Source: an uncultured bacterium
GTDB taxonomy: Bacteria; Bacteroidota; Rhodothermia; Rhodothermales; Rubricoccaceae
Assembly: GCA_947493945.1 (NCBI GenBank)
Contig: CANLSR010000006.1
Coordinates: 1 to 64,000 of the forward strand
DNA: 64,000 nt
Reading direction: 5' to 3'
This document shows, piece after piece, positions 53,795 to 61,802 of the stretch (position 1 is its first letter; each line of letters opens with the position of its first letter). The notes beneath the pieces are model-generated. The model did not search any database, was not told the DNA's origin, and worked only from the letters and a program-made list of their open reading frames with translations. Made by a program: the position numbers and the translations under genes.

Positions 53795-54258
53795 TGCGCC
53801 TCTTCGCTTTCCTGATGGTCCTGCTGGCGGTCCCGGCCTGCGCCCCGGCCGAGGACTCCGCCCCGGCCGGCGCCGCGCCTTCGGTGCCCGCCCCGCCCCG
53901 CACGTCGACGGGCGCGCTCGCCGAGCGGCTGCCCCCTTCGGTGGACGGCCTCGGCCGCCAGTCGCTCGACGTGACCACCGACGGGGCCCTGGGCGCCGAG
54001 GTGACGCGCGCCACCGCGACCTACGGCGACCCGGCCGTGGTCACGCTCTCGCTCACCGACTTCGGGACCATCGAGATGGCCGAGATGATGGGGCACGGCT
54101 GGGCGCTGGCGCCCGGCGTCGACCGACTCGACGGGAGGCCCGTCCAGCGCGATTCGAGCGCGTCCACCGTCCGCCTGCTGACTGACGGCCGTACCCTGGC
54201 CGAGGCGACGGCGGCCACGCTGACCGAGGCCGAGCGCGCCCTCCGCGACATCCTCTAG
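53794..54258 (+). CDS. Lipoprotein of unknown function (154 aa)
   Basis: 154 residues. The lipobox LLAVPAC gives Cys at about residue 16. After a Pro/Ala-rich linker there is a domain of about 110 residues (LPPSVDGLGRQSLDVTTDG, TRATATYGDPAVVTLSLTDFG, IEMAEMMGHGWALA). It resembles small bacterial lipoproteins that carry a beta-rich domain of unknown role. The start codon overlaps the previous stop (TGATG), so it is expressed with the SecD-head-like protein and may act with it in the envelope. Confidence 0.72.
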   Translation: MRLFAFLMVLLAVPACAPAEDSAPAGAAPSVPAPPRTSTGALAERLPPSVDGLGRQSLDVTTDGALGAEVTRATATYGDPAVVTLSLTDFGTIEMAEMMGHGWALAPGVDRLDGRPVQRDSSASTVRLLTDGRTLAEATAATLTEAERALRDIL

Positions 54259-54393
54259 CGCGTCGCCGCACTGAAGAGCGGTCCTTGGAGGCGGGCGCGG
54301 TCCCCTCCGCCGGCGCCCGACCTAGGGGCACCCGAGGTCCGTTCCGAGCAGAGCCGGACCGGCCGCCCGGCGCGACGCGCCCTGCCGCCAACT

Positions 54394-54555
54394 CTAGTCG
54401 TCGTTGCGGTCGTGGAGCTGGAGGTCGATGTCGAACGGGTCGATCTCGACCCAGAACTGGCGGCGGACTTGGAGGCCGTGCCAGACCAGCGCGGTCAGGG
54501 CGAGGGGCAGGGTCGCGAGGGAGACCGCGGTCGCGGTCAGAGTACGGGGCGACAT
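54394..54555 (-). CDS. Small single-pass membrane protein (53 aa)
   Basis: A 53-residue frame from ATG at 54555. The first half is one hydrophobic helix (LTATAVSLATLPLALTALVW) and the second is an acidic, aromatic tail (FWVEIDPFDIDLQLHDRNDD). Similar tiny membrane proteins occur widely but I cannot assign a family. The plausible topology and clean start and stop support it. There is no independent evidence of expression. Confidence 0.5.
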   Translation of the reverse strand: MSPRTLTATAVSLATLPLALTALVWHGLQVRRQFWVEIDPFDIDLQLHDRNDD

Positions 54556-54737
54556 GTCTCAGGGGTCTAGGGGGCTGGTGAGTTATGCCGCGCTGCGGCA
54601 AGCGTTCCGGCCTCACGCAATGGTCACCGGTTGTCGGCCGCCCCTTGTCCGAGGGCGAGCCGCGGCTTCATCTGGTTCATCTGGGACGCCAGCCCGGCGG
54701 CGGCGGCGGCGTATACCCGTCCCCTCGCCACAGTCCC

Positions 54738-54782
54738 ATGGGTCCGCCGACTCCCTTCCAGACCACCGGTGAGCGCCCCTGA
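54738..54782 (+). other. Detached N-terminus of the NDH-2 gene (in-frame TGA)
   Basis: ATG 54738 opens MGPPTPFQTTGERP and meets TGA at 54780-54782, in the same frame as the NDH-2 gene. One base change (CGA to TGA) would explain it, since the codons after the TGA read VVGVGAGHGGL, the normal NDH-2 start. Confidence 0.6.
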
Positions 54783-54785
54783 GTC

Positions 54786-56159
54786 GTGGGGGTGGGCGCG
54801 GGCCACGGCGGGCTCGAGTGCGTCGAGGCGCTGGCGCCGGCCGCCGTCGACGTGCTGTTGGTGGACCGGAACAACTACCACAAGTTTCAGCCGCTGCTCT
54901 ACCAGGTCGCCACGGCCGGCCTGGACGTGGACGACATCACGCAGCCGATCCGCCACATCGTGCGCCGCCACGGCAACGTGGACGTGGCGCTGGGCCTGGT
55001 GGTCGGCGCCGACCTCGACCGCCAGACGCTGGCGCTCGACACCGGCGAGACGATCCCGTGGGACGCGCTCGTGCTCGCCCCGGGTGCCTTGGTGGCCTAC
55101 TTCGGCGTCGAGGGCGCCTTCGAGCACGGCTACCCGATGAAGAACGTGGCCGGTGCCGTCGCGCTCCGGAGCCACGTGCTGAGCCGGTTTGAGGCCGCCG
55201 CGCGCGACCCGGAGGCCGTGGAGCATGGCGCGCTCACGACCGTCGTGGTGGGCGGCGGGCCGACGGGCGTCGAGATGGCGGGCGCGCTGCGCGAGCTGGT
55301 TGCGGTGCTGGCCAAGGACTTCCCGCGGGTCGACGTGGGCCGCGCGCGCGTGGTGCTGGTCGACGGCCAGCCGCTGCCGCTGGGCGGCTACGACGGCGGC
55401 CTCCGCCAGTACGCCCGCGACGAGCTAGAGCGCCGGGGCGCTGAGACCCGGCTCGGCGTCGACGTCAAGAGCGTCGACCCCGACGGCGTGACGCTGGCCG
55501 ACGGCACGCGGATCAACGCCCGTACGACCGTCTGGGCCGCCGGCGTCCGCGCCAACCCGCTCGCGGACGCGCTGGGGCTGGAGCAGACCCGGGGCGGCCG
55601 CGTGGTCGTGGACCGCACGCTGCGCGTGCCGGGCTATCGCTCGGTGTTCGTGGTTGGCGACGCGGCCGGCTCTCAAGACGCGGACGGCGACCTGCACCCC
55701 CAGGTGGCCCAGGTGGCCATCCAGCAGGGGCGGCACGCCGCACGGCTGATCGAGGCGATGGCGTCGGGCGACGCGTCCGGCGCGGCCGACGCGCCGTTCG
55801 AGTACCACGACCTGGGCCAGATGGCCACCATCGGCCGCAACGCCGCCGTGCTCCAGACGCCGGGCGGGATCAAGCTGACCGGCTTCCTGGCCTGGCTCGG
55901 CTGGATGGCCGTCCACATCGTCAAGCTCGTCGGCTTCCGCAACCGGATCGCGGTGTTCTGGACCTGGTTCTACAGCTACGTCACCTTCGACCGCGGCCCG
56001 CGCCTGATCCTGACCGCCGAGCGCGGGGAGGGCGGGGGCCGGCCGGCGCTGGCGACGGCGCCGACCGAGCAGGGCGCCGAGGGGGGATCGCACGACTCCG
56101 ACCTGGCCGGCAAGGCCGCGCCCGCCGACGCGGCCGGGTGGAGCGGAGGCCGGCCGTAG
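54786..56159 (+). CDS. ndh: Type II NADH:quinone oxidoreductase
   Basis: 457 residues from GTG 54786. The FAD motif (GVGAGHGGLE) begins at residue 2, so the first beta strand is cut short compared with relatives. RNNYHKFQPLLYQVATAGL, the second dinucleotide motif VVVGGGPTGVEMAGAL, and VWAAGVRANPLADALG follow. The C-terminal membrane-binding region is LTGFLAWLGWMAVHIVKLVGFRNRIAVFW. It passes electrons from NADH to quinone without proton pumping. The last 50 residues are low complexity. The upstream in-frame stop leaves open whether the gene is intact. Confidence 0.85.
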   Translation: MGVGAGHGGLECVEALAPAAVDVLLVDRNNYHKFQPLLYQVATAGLDVDDITQPIRHIVRRHGNVDVALGLVVGADLDRQTLALDTGETIPWDALVLAPGALVAYFGVEGAFEHGYPMKNVAGAVALRSHVLSRFEAAARDPEAVEHGALTTVVVGGGPTGVEMAGALRELVAVLAKDFPRVDVGRARVVLVDGQPLPLGGYDGGLRQYARDELERRGAETRLGVDVKSVDPDGVTLADGTRINARTTVWAAGVRANPLADALGLEQTRGGRVVVDRTLRVPGYRSVFVVGDAAGSQDADGDLHPQVAQVAIQQGRHAARLIEAMASGDASGAADAPFEYHDLGQMATIGRNAAVLQTPGGIKLTGFLAWLGWMAVHIVKLVGFRNRIAVFWTWFYSYVTFDRGPRLILTAERGEGGGRPALATAPTEQGAEGGSHDSDLAGKAAPADAAGWSGGRP

Positions 56160-56167
56160 CTTGGACC

Positions 56168-57265
56168 ATGCCTGACGTCCACGACTCCGCCGACCTCGCT
56201 GCCGTCCGCGCCGCCCTCGTCGCGGCCGACCGCGTGGCGATGACCACCCACCTCCGGCCCGACGGCGACGCCCTGGGCACCGAGATCGCGATCGCGCGCG
56301 CGCTCCAGGCGCTTGGCAAGACGGTCACGCTGATCAACGCCGACGCGCCGCCGCGCAACCTCGACTGGCTGGCCGAGGAGCAGCCCGACAGCCTGCTGCT
56401 CACCTACGAGTCCGGCGACCTCGACCAAGCCCGCGCCGTCGCCGAGGCCGACGTGCTGCTGGTGGTGGACGCCAACGCCGCCCACCGCCTGGGGGACGTC
56501 GGCGCCGTGTTCCGCCAGTCGGGCAAGCCAGTCCTGCTGCTGGACCACCACCCGGACCCCGAGGACTGGTTCGACGTGGCGTGCGTGCGCACCGACGCGT
56601 CGGCGGCGGCCGAGATCGCCTACGACCTGATCGCCGGCATCGACCCGGGGCTGATCGACCGCGCGGTCGCGACGGCGCTCTACGTCGGCATCATGACCGA
56701 CACCGGCTCGTTCCGCTACGGCGCCACCACGCCGCGCACGCACGCCATCGTGAGCGACGTGCTCGAGCGCGGCGACCTGCGCCCGGAGCCCATCCACGTG
56801 GCGCTGTTCGACGGCAAGAGCCGCGAGGGGCTGGCGCTGCTGAGCGCGGCGCTGGCCACCATCACGACCCACTACGGCGGCCGGCTGGCCACGCTGTTCG
56901 TGACCCAGGACATGGTCCGCCAGTCGGGCGCGTTCTTCGACGAGACCGAGGGGCTCATCAACTACGCGCTCTCGCTCGACGGCGTGCTGGCGGCGGTGAT
57001 CTTCCTGGAGCTGCCCTCGGGCGTCAAGCTCTCGTTCCGCTCCAAGGGCGACTGCCCGATCAACAAGTGGGCGGCCAAGTTCGGCGGCGGCGGCCACGCC
57101 AACGCCTCGGGCGCCTACATCAAGAACGGGCAGCTGGCGCGGGCGATGAAAGACGTGGTGGATGTGGCCCCGCCTCACATCGCGGCCGACCCCTCGGCGC
57201 CGGTATCGGACGAGATCTCGCCCGAGGACCTGGCGCTCCTGGCGCAGTTTAAAGGCTCGCTGTAA
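56168..57265 (+). CDS. DHH-family phosphoesterase, NrnA-like
   Basis: 365 residues from ATG 56168, 8 nt after the NDH-2 stop. The DHH domain has MTTHLRPDGDALGTE (motif I), VVDANAAHRLG in place of the usual DCADLxRLG (motif II), LLLDHHPDP (motif III) and GIMTDTGSF (motif IV). The DHHA1 domain has the nucleotide-binding GGGGHANASGAYI. NrnA-type proteins degrade nanoRNAs and may dephosphorylate pAp. It is probably cotranscribed with ndh, though TAGCTTGG overlapping the ndh stop could be a promoter for a leaderless transcript. Confidence 0.9.
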   Translation: MPDVHDSADLAAVRAALVAADRVAMTTHLRPDGDALGTEIAIARALQALGKTVTLINADAPPRNLDWLAEEQPDSLLLTYESGDLDQARAVAEADVLLVVDANAAHRLGDVGAVFRQSGKPVLLLDHHPDPEDWFDVACVRTDASAAAEIAYDLIAGIDPGLIDRAVATALYVGIMTDTGSFRYGATTPRTHAIVSDVLERGDLRPEPIHVALFDGKSREGLALLSAALATITTHYGGRLATLFVTQDMVRQSGAFFDETEGLINYALSLDGVLAAVIFLELPSGVKLSFRSKGDCPINKWAAKFGGGGHANASGAYIKNGQLARAMKDVVDVAPPHIAADPSAPVSDEISPEDLALLAQFKGSL

Positions 57266-57388
57266 AAGCGTAACTAGGCGTGGCGTGATGCCGCGCAGTC
57301 ACGTCGTGCGGGCGTCTTGCGATACGCCCCTACCGAGCAAGGTCAGTCATCACGATATCGTCTCACTTTATAACCCATCGAAAGCTTC

Positions 57389-58870
57389 ATGATTGACTTT
57401 GCCGCCGGCGACCTGTCTGCCCTCGACACCGACCTCGTCGTGCTCCCCGTCGACGGCGACGGCCCCGACGCGTGGCGCGGGTCGCTCGGGCCGGCCTACG
57501 CCACGGCGCTCCAAGACGCCCAGACCTCCAAAAAGCCCGCCGTCGTGATCCGACCCGACGGCGGGCGGCTGGCGGTGGTGGCGGTCGGCGACCAGCCCGG
57601 CGCCGAGCGCTGGCGGTGGGCGGCGGCGGCGGCGGCGGGCGAGGCCGGTCGGGTCGAGGCCGAGCGCGTCACGCTCGCGGTGCCGCCGGGCGAGGGCGCC
57701 GAGACGGCCGCGGCGCTCGTGGAGGGCTTCCTGCTGGGCGCCTACCGCTACGACGCCCACCGGACGGGCAAGACGCCGACGCCGGCCGCGCTCTCGGTCC
57801 ACACCGAGTCCGCGCCCGACGACGCGCTCCGCCCCTTGGTCGAGGCCGCCGAGATCCGGGCCCAGGCGACGGCCTGGGCGCGCGACCTGGTCAACCTGCC
57901 GCCCGACGCCAAGATGCCCGCCGACCTCGCGGACCGCATCGAGGCCCACGCCAGCGACGCCGGCCTGCGCGTCGAGGTCTGGGACAAGGCGCGCATCGAA
58001 CAGGAGAAGATGGGCGGGCTGCTGGGCGTCAACCGTGGGAGCCTGGACCCGCCGCGGTTCGTGGTCCTGGAGTGGGCGCCGGCGGGCACCGAGGGCGACG
58101 CGCCGGTCGTGCTCGTCGGCAAGACGGTGACCTACGACACCGGCGGCCTGTCGCTCAAGCCGACCAAGGACTCGATGGACAAGATGAAGGCCGACATGGC
58201 CGGCGGCGCCGCCGTGGCGGGCGCGCTGTGGGGCGCGGCACGCCTGGGGCTGGCGGTGCGCGTGGTCGGGCTCCTGCCGATGTCCGACAACCGGCCCGGC
58301 GGCCGGGCGTACGCGCCGGGCGACGTGCTCACGATGCACTCGGGCGCGACGGTCGAGGTGATGAACACCGACGCCGAGGGCCGGCTCCTCTTGGCCGACG
58401 GCCTCAGCCTCGCCCGCTCGTTCTCGCCGCGCTGGGTGCTCGACGCCGCCACCTTGACCGGCGCCCAGGGCGTGGCCTTGGGCGAGCGCGTCGCCGCCGT
58501 CGTCGCCCGGCCGGGCGACCAGGACCTCGCCGAGCGCGTCCACCAGTCGGGCGAGAGCACCGGCGACCTGGCGTGGCCGCTGCCCCTCTACCCACACTAC
58601 CGCGACCAGCTCAAGAGCGACGTCGCGGATCTCAGCAACGTCGGCGGCTCGATGGCCGGCACCATCACGGCGGCCGCCTTCCTGGAGCACTTTACCCACG
58701 CCGACGGCGGCCCAGACGAGGAGGGCCAGCCGGCGTATCCCTGGGTCCACGTCGACCTCGCGCGCCCGGCGTTCCTGGACTCGGCCTACGGCTACCGGCC
58801 CAAGGGCGGCAGCGGCTTCGGCGTGCGCCTGCTCCTCGACCTGCTGGCGGACGAGGCCGGCGGGGCGTAG
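57389..58870 (+). CDS. pepA: Leucyl aminopeptidase (M17)
   Basis: 493 residues. The M17 catalytic domain is complete: VGKTVTYDTGGLSLKPTKDSM (Lys and Asp metal ligands), MKADMAGGAAVAGA, and NTDAEGRLLLADGL (metal ligands and catalytic Arg). DAATLTGAQGVALG also fits. The N-terminal domain is the usual variable one. It removes N-terminal residues from peptides in the cytosol. The 123-bp upstream gap is A+T-rich for this genome, ending ...ATAACCCATCGAAAGCTTC before the ATG, and contains a GCCCCTACC half-palindrome. Confidence 0.94.
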   Translation: MIDFAAGDLSALDTDLVVLPVDGDGPDAWRGSLGPAYATALQDAQTSKKPAVVIRPDGGRLAVVAVGDQPGAERWRWAAAAAAGEAGRVEAERVTLAVPPGEGAETAAALVEGFLLGAYRYDAHRTGKTPTPAALSVHTESAPDDALRPLVEAAEIRAQATAWARDLVNLPPDAKMPADLADRIEAHASDAGLRVEVWDKARIEQEKMGGLLGVNRGSLDPPRFVVLEWAPAGTEGDAPVVLVGKTVTYDTGGLSLKPTKDSMDKMKADMAGGAAVAGALWGAARLGLAVRVVGLLPMSDNRPGGRAYAPGDVLTMHSGATVEVMNTDAEGRLLLADGLSLARSFSPRWVLDAATLTGAQGVALGERVAAVVARPGDQDLAERVHQSGESTGDLAWPLPLYPHYRDQLKSDVADLSNVGGSMAGTITAAAFLEHFTHADGGPDEEGQPAYPWVHVDLARPAFLDSAYGYRPKGGSGFGVRLLLDLLADEAGGA

Positions 58871-58897
58871 GCTGGGCCCGTCCATCCTACCGATCCC

Positions 58898-59059
58898 ATG
58901 AGAGCGCTCTGGCTCCTGCTCTTGCTCCCCGTCGCGGCCTGCTCGACCGACGAGCACGCCGCCGGCACCACCAACCCCGCCGTGACGACGCCCGCCGAGG
59001 CCCCGGTCTCGGCCGGCAGCGTCCCCGACGCCGCGCCCGACTCGGCCGACGCCCGATGA
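58898..59059 (+). CDS. Small lipoprotein (53 aa)
   Basis: A 53-residue frame from ATG 58898. Signal MRALWLLLLLPVAAC with lipobox Cys at 15 is followed by a Thr/Ala/Pro-rich mature part of 38 residues without a domain. Its TGA overlaps the pdxA ATG (ATGA at 59056-59059), which supports translation. A TAGGCTGG box lies 22 nt upstream. Tiny lipoproteins like this are often envelope spacers or entericidin-like, but no function is implied here. Confidence 0.62.
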   Translation: MRALWLLLLLPVAACSTDEHAAGTTNPAVTTPAEAPVSAGSVPDAAPDSADAR

Positions 59060-60069
59060 CGCGCCCGCGACTGGCGGTCAGCATCGGCGACCCCAACGGG
59101 ATCGGGCCGGAGGTGACGCTCCGCGCCGCACGCCGAGCCCGCGACGTGGACCTGGTGGCCGTCGGCAGCGCGGTCGTGCTCCAGGCGCAGGCCCAGGCGC
59201 TGGGCCTGGGTCCCGTCCGCGTCGTGCCGACCGTCGCCGCCAGCGGGGCGGGGGAGGGGCTGGCGGTCTTGGACACCGATGCGGGCCCTGGGTTCGAGTG
59301 GGGCCGGACCACGGCCGAGGGCGGTCGGCAGGCCATGCGCGCCGTGGCCCTCGCCTGCGACCTCGCGCTCTCGGGCGACGTGGACGGACTGGTGACGGCG
59401 CCCATCTCCAAGGAGGCGATCCAGCTCGCCGGCTACGACGTCCCGGGCCACACCGAGTTTCTACAGGCCCGGACCGGCGCCCCAACGGTCGTGATGGTGC
59501 TGGCGGCCGAGCTGCCCGCGGGCCCGCTCCGGGTCGCGCTGGTGACGATCCACGTGCCCGTCGCCGCCGTCGCCGGGCTCGTCACGGCCGAGCGCGTCGG
59601 GCGGGTGTGCCGGACGCTGGCGGAAGCGCTCCGCGCCGACCTCGGCATCGCCGAGCCCCGGCTCGCCGTCCTCGGCCTCAACCCGCACGCGGGCGACGGC
59701 GGCGTGATCGGGCGCCAAGAGGTCGACGTGATCGCCCCGGCCCTCGACGCGCTGCGCGCAGGCGGCCTCGCGGTCGACGGCCCGTTCCCCGCCGACGCCT
59801 TTTTCGGCCGGGCCGCTTGGCGCCGCGCCGACGCCGTCGTGGCGATGTACCACGACCAAGGGCTGGCCCCGTTCAAGGCGCTCGCCCAGGGCGCCGGCGT
59901 CAACGTGACGCTGGGCCTGCCCGTCGTCCGCACGAGCCCGGACCACGGGACGGCGTTCGATGTCGCTGGCCGGGGCGTCGCCGACCCGTCGTCGATGCTC
60001 GCCGCCGTCCGGCTGGCGGCCCGGATGGCGCGCCGCCGGGCCGGGGCGAGCGCGACCGCGTCCGACTAG
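59056..60069 (+). CDS. pdxA: 4-hydroxythreonine-4-phosphate dehydrogenase
   Basis: 337 residues from ATG 59056. PdxA signatures are present: RLAVSIGDPNGIGPEVTLRA, GLVTAPISKEAIQLAGYDVPGHTEFLQ (metal-binding His), NPHAGDGGVIGRQEVDVI, VAMYHDQGLAPFKAL (metal-binding His) and RTSPDHGTAFDVAGRGVADP. It oxidises 4-phosphohydroxy-L-threonine in pyridoxal phosphate synthesis. Residues around VAASGAGEGLAV are encoded by a CCGCCAGC copy next to CTGGCGG. rpiA follows 28 nt downstream. Confidence 0.95.
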   Translation: MTRPRLAVSIGDPNGIGPEVTLRAARRARDVDLVAVGSAVVLQAQAQALGLGPVRVVPTVAASGAGEGLAVLDTDAGPGFEWGRTTAEGGRQAMRAVALACDLALSGDVDGLVTAPISKEAIQLAGYDVPGHTEFLQARTGAPTVVMVLAAELPAGPLRVALVTIHVPVAAVAGLVTAERVGRVCRTLAEALRADLGIAEPRLAVLGLNPHAGDGGVIGRQEVDVIAPALDALRAGGLAVDGPFPADAFFGRAAWRRADAVVAMYHDQGLAPFKALAQGAGVNVTLGLPVVRTSPDHGTAFDVAGRGVADPSSMLAAVRLAARMARRRAGASATASD

Positions 60070-60097
60070 CTTTCCTCCTCCACCGCCGACCCGCCCG

Positions 60098-60838
60098 ATG
60101 CCACCGCCAGCCGCAGACTCCCAGACCGAGGCCAAGCGCGCCACCGGACACGCCGCCGCGGCGCTCGTCGAGGACGGGATGCGGCTGGGGCTCGGCACCG
60201 GCTCCACGACCGCGTTCGCCATCGAGGCCATCGGCCAGCGGGTGCGCGAGGGGCTGCGCGTGGTCGGCGTGCCGACGTCGTTCGCGGCCGAGAGGCTCGC
60301 GCGCGCCGCCGGCGTGCCCGTCGTCTCCCTCGACGGGCTCGGCCTGGACGATCCGGCGGCCGGCCCGCACCCGCTCGACCTCGCGCTCGACGGCGCCGAC
60401 GAGGTGAGCCCGGCCGGCGACCTGATCAAAGGGCGGGGCGCGGCCCACGTCCGCGAGAAGGTGGTCGCCGCGCTGGCGGCGCGCTTCGTCGTGCTGGTGG
60501 ACGCGAGCAAGCGCGTCGAGCGGCTGGGGACGGCGCAGCCAGTCCCGGTCGAGGTGCTGCCGTTTGCCGAGCCCGCCGTCGCGCGGTCGCTCCGCGCACT
60601 CGGCGCCGACCCGGTGCTCCGCATGGGCGAGCGCAAGGACGGCCCCGTCGTCACCGACCAAGGGCTGTGGGTCCTGGACGCCCGCTTCGACGGCGTCGAC
60701 GACCCGGCCGCGCTCGGGGCCGCCATCGACGGCCTGCCCGGCGTGCTCGGGCACGGCCTGTTCGTGGGCCTAGCCACCGACGTCCTGGTGGGGACGGCCG
60801 GCGGGGGCATCGAGCACCTCGACTGCGCGCGCGACTAG
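60098..60838 (+). CDS. rpiA: Ribose-5-phosphate isomerase A
   Basis: 246 residues from ATG 60098. RpiA motifs are intact: GMRLGLGTGSTTAFAIEAI, LDLALDGADEVSPAGDLIKGRGAAHVREKVVA (with the catalytic Asp and Glu/Lys), VLVDASKRVERLG and LWVLDARF. The end has FVGLATDVLVGTAGGGIE. It interconverts ribose 5-phosphate and ribulose 5-phosphate. A TAGCTTTC box (60067-60074) overlaps the pdxA stop and could provide its own promoter. Confidence 0.95.
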   Translation: MPPPAADSQTEAKRATGHAAAALVEDGMRLGLGTGSTTAFAIEAIGQRVREGLRVVGVPTSFAAERLARAAGVPVVSLDGLGLDDPAAGPHPLDLALDGADEVSPAGDLIKGRGAAHVREKVVAALAARFVVLVDASKRVERLGTAQPVPVEVLPFAEPAVARSLRALGADPVLRMGERKDGPVVTDQGLWVLDARFDGVDDPAALGAAIDGLPGVLGHGLFVGLATDVLVGTAGGGIEHLDCARD

Positions 60839-60845
60839 CGCCGGC

Positions 60846-60866
60846 CGCTGGCGACGACCGCCAGCG
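60846..60866 (+). terminator. 8-bp hairpin after rpiA
   Basis: CGCTGGCG (60846-60853) pairs with CGCCAGCG (60859-60866) around ACGAC. Paired repeat copy, 8 nt past the rpiA stop. Confidence 0.5.
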
Positions 60867-60880
60867 CAGCGGGGCGAACC

Positions 60881-60913
60881 AAAAAACGCCCCGCCAGCCT
60901 GAGCTGACGGGGC
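60881..60913 (-). terminator. Intrinsic terminator of the first tonB-like gene
   Basis: On the minus strand GCCCCGTCAG pairs with CTGGCGGGGC (one mismatch) around a 6-nt loop, followed by a run of six T (A81-A86 on the plus strand). It lies 25 nt beyond the stop of the gene ending at 60938. Confidence 0.85.
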
Positions 60914-60937
60914 GCGTTCTGAAATCCGGCGTGCGGA

Positions 60938-61657
60938 CTAGCGGAGGCGGAAGGTCACCGGCACGGCGAACCGGACCTTGACTGGCCGACCGCGCTGCTG
61001 GCCCGGCGTGAACTTCACCTTCCGCACGGCGTCGAGCGCCGCCTCGGAGAGCAAGTCGTTGGGCGAGCGGACCACGACCGGGTCGACCACGTTGCCGCGC
61101 TCGTCGACCACGAACTGGATCGTCACCGTGCCCTCGACGCCGGCCCGGCGGGCGAACTCGGGGTACTCGACCGCGGCTTGGAGCGCCCCGAGACCGCCGA
61201 TGAGCTCGGGCTGCACCTCGGCCACGTCGAAGATCTCCGGCTCCGTGGGAGCGGGCTCCGGCGGCGGCGGGGGCGGCGGGGGCGGCGCGTTCGGCGTCGG
61301 CGGCGGCGGCGGGGCCTTCGGGGCCGGCGGCGGGGCCGGCGGCGGCGGCGGCGTGTCGGTCAGGTCGAGCTCGATGTCCTCGATCACCTCCTCCTCGATC
61401 TCGATGTCGTCGGGCACCTCCTGGGGCGGCGGCGGCGCGGGCGGCGGAGGCGGTGGGGGCTGGATCTGCTGCGTCTGCTCGATGTCCTCGAGCTCGATGA
61501 TCTCCTGCGAGTCGTCGGTCATCACCACCGTCTCCCCCTGGGACATGGGGACGGCAAACGCGGCGATGACGAGACCGAGCGACAGGAGCATCCCGATTTG
61601 AAGCGCAATCGGGTATTGCCGTTTGATGTCGGCTTTGGGCGTCTTGTAAAGGGCCAT
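60938..61657 (-). CDS. TonB-type energy transducer (copy 1)
   Basis: 239 residues from ATG at 61657. A cytoplasmic start (YKTPKADIKRQYP), one transmembrane helix (IALQIGMLLSLGLVIAAFAVP) and a very proline-rich periplasmic stretch lead to a TonB C-terminal domain. The domain has YPEFARRAGVEGTVTIQFVV and ALDAVRKVKFTPGQQRGRPV. It transmits proton-motive force to outer-membrane TonB-dependent transporters. The promoter carries a perfect TACCTTTG -7 box, and an intrinsic terminator follows. It is the downstream member of a tandem pair. Confidence 0.93.
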   Translation of the reverse strand: MALYKTPKADIKRQYPIALQIGMLLSLGLVIAAFAVPMSQGETVVMTDDSQEIIELEDIEQTQQIQPPPPPPPAPPPPQEVPDDIEIEEEVIEDIELDLTDTPPPPPAPPPAPKAPPPPPTPNAPPPPPPPPPEPAPTEPEIFDVAEVQPELIGGLGALQAAVEYPEFARRAGVEGTVTIQFVVDERGNVVDPVVVRSPNDLLSEAALDAVRKVKFTPGQQRGRPVKVRFAVPVTFRLR

Positions 61658-61695
61658 GGGATGTAAGGAGGGGACAGCCGGGGTGGCTCTGCCGC

Positions 61696-61703
61696 CAAAG
61701 GTA
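61696..61703 (-). promoter_or_regulatory. -7 promoter element of tonB-like copy 1
   Basis: Reads TACCTTTG on the minus strand, an exact TAnnTTTG match, 38 nt before the ATG. The gap between the two tonB-like genes therefore has its own promoter. Confidence 0.65.
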
Positions 61704-61802
61704 GGACCGTCTGGGCGGTAATGGCACGCCTCGGCCAACAAAACGGGAGACGGGCGCTGGTCGTGCCTGTGCGGTTGAGACACCGAACGCGCACGGGAGT
61801 TG

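Noticed and set aside
57266..57388. A second copy of the GTAGGGGC palindrome seen after icd
   Set aside because: Only the GCCCCTACC half is present here; no complementary arm was found, so it is not called as a hairpin.
57472..60069. 865-codon frame merging into pdxA
   Set aside because: Only its last 337 codons are PdxA; the rest is the shifted frame of the leucyl aminopeptidase gene. The lipoprotein-pdxA ATGA overlap gives the real start.
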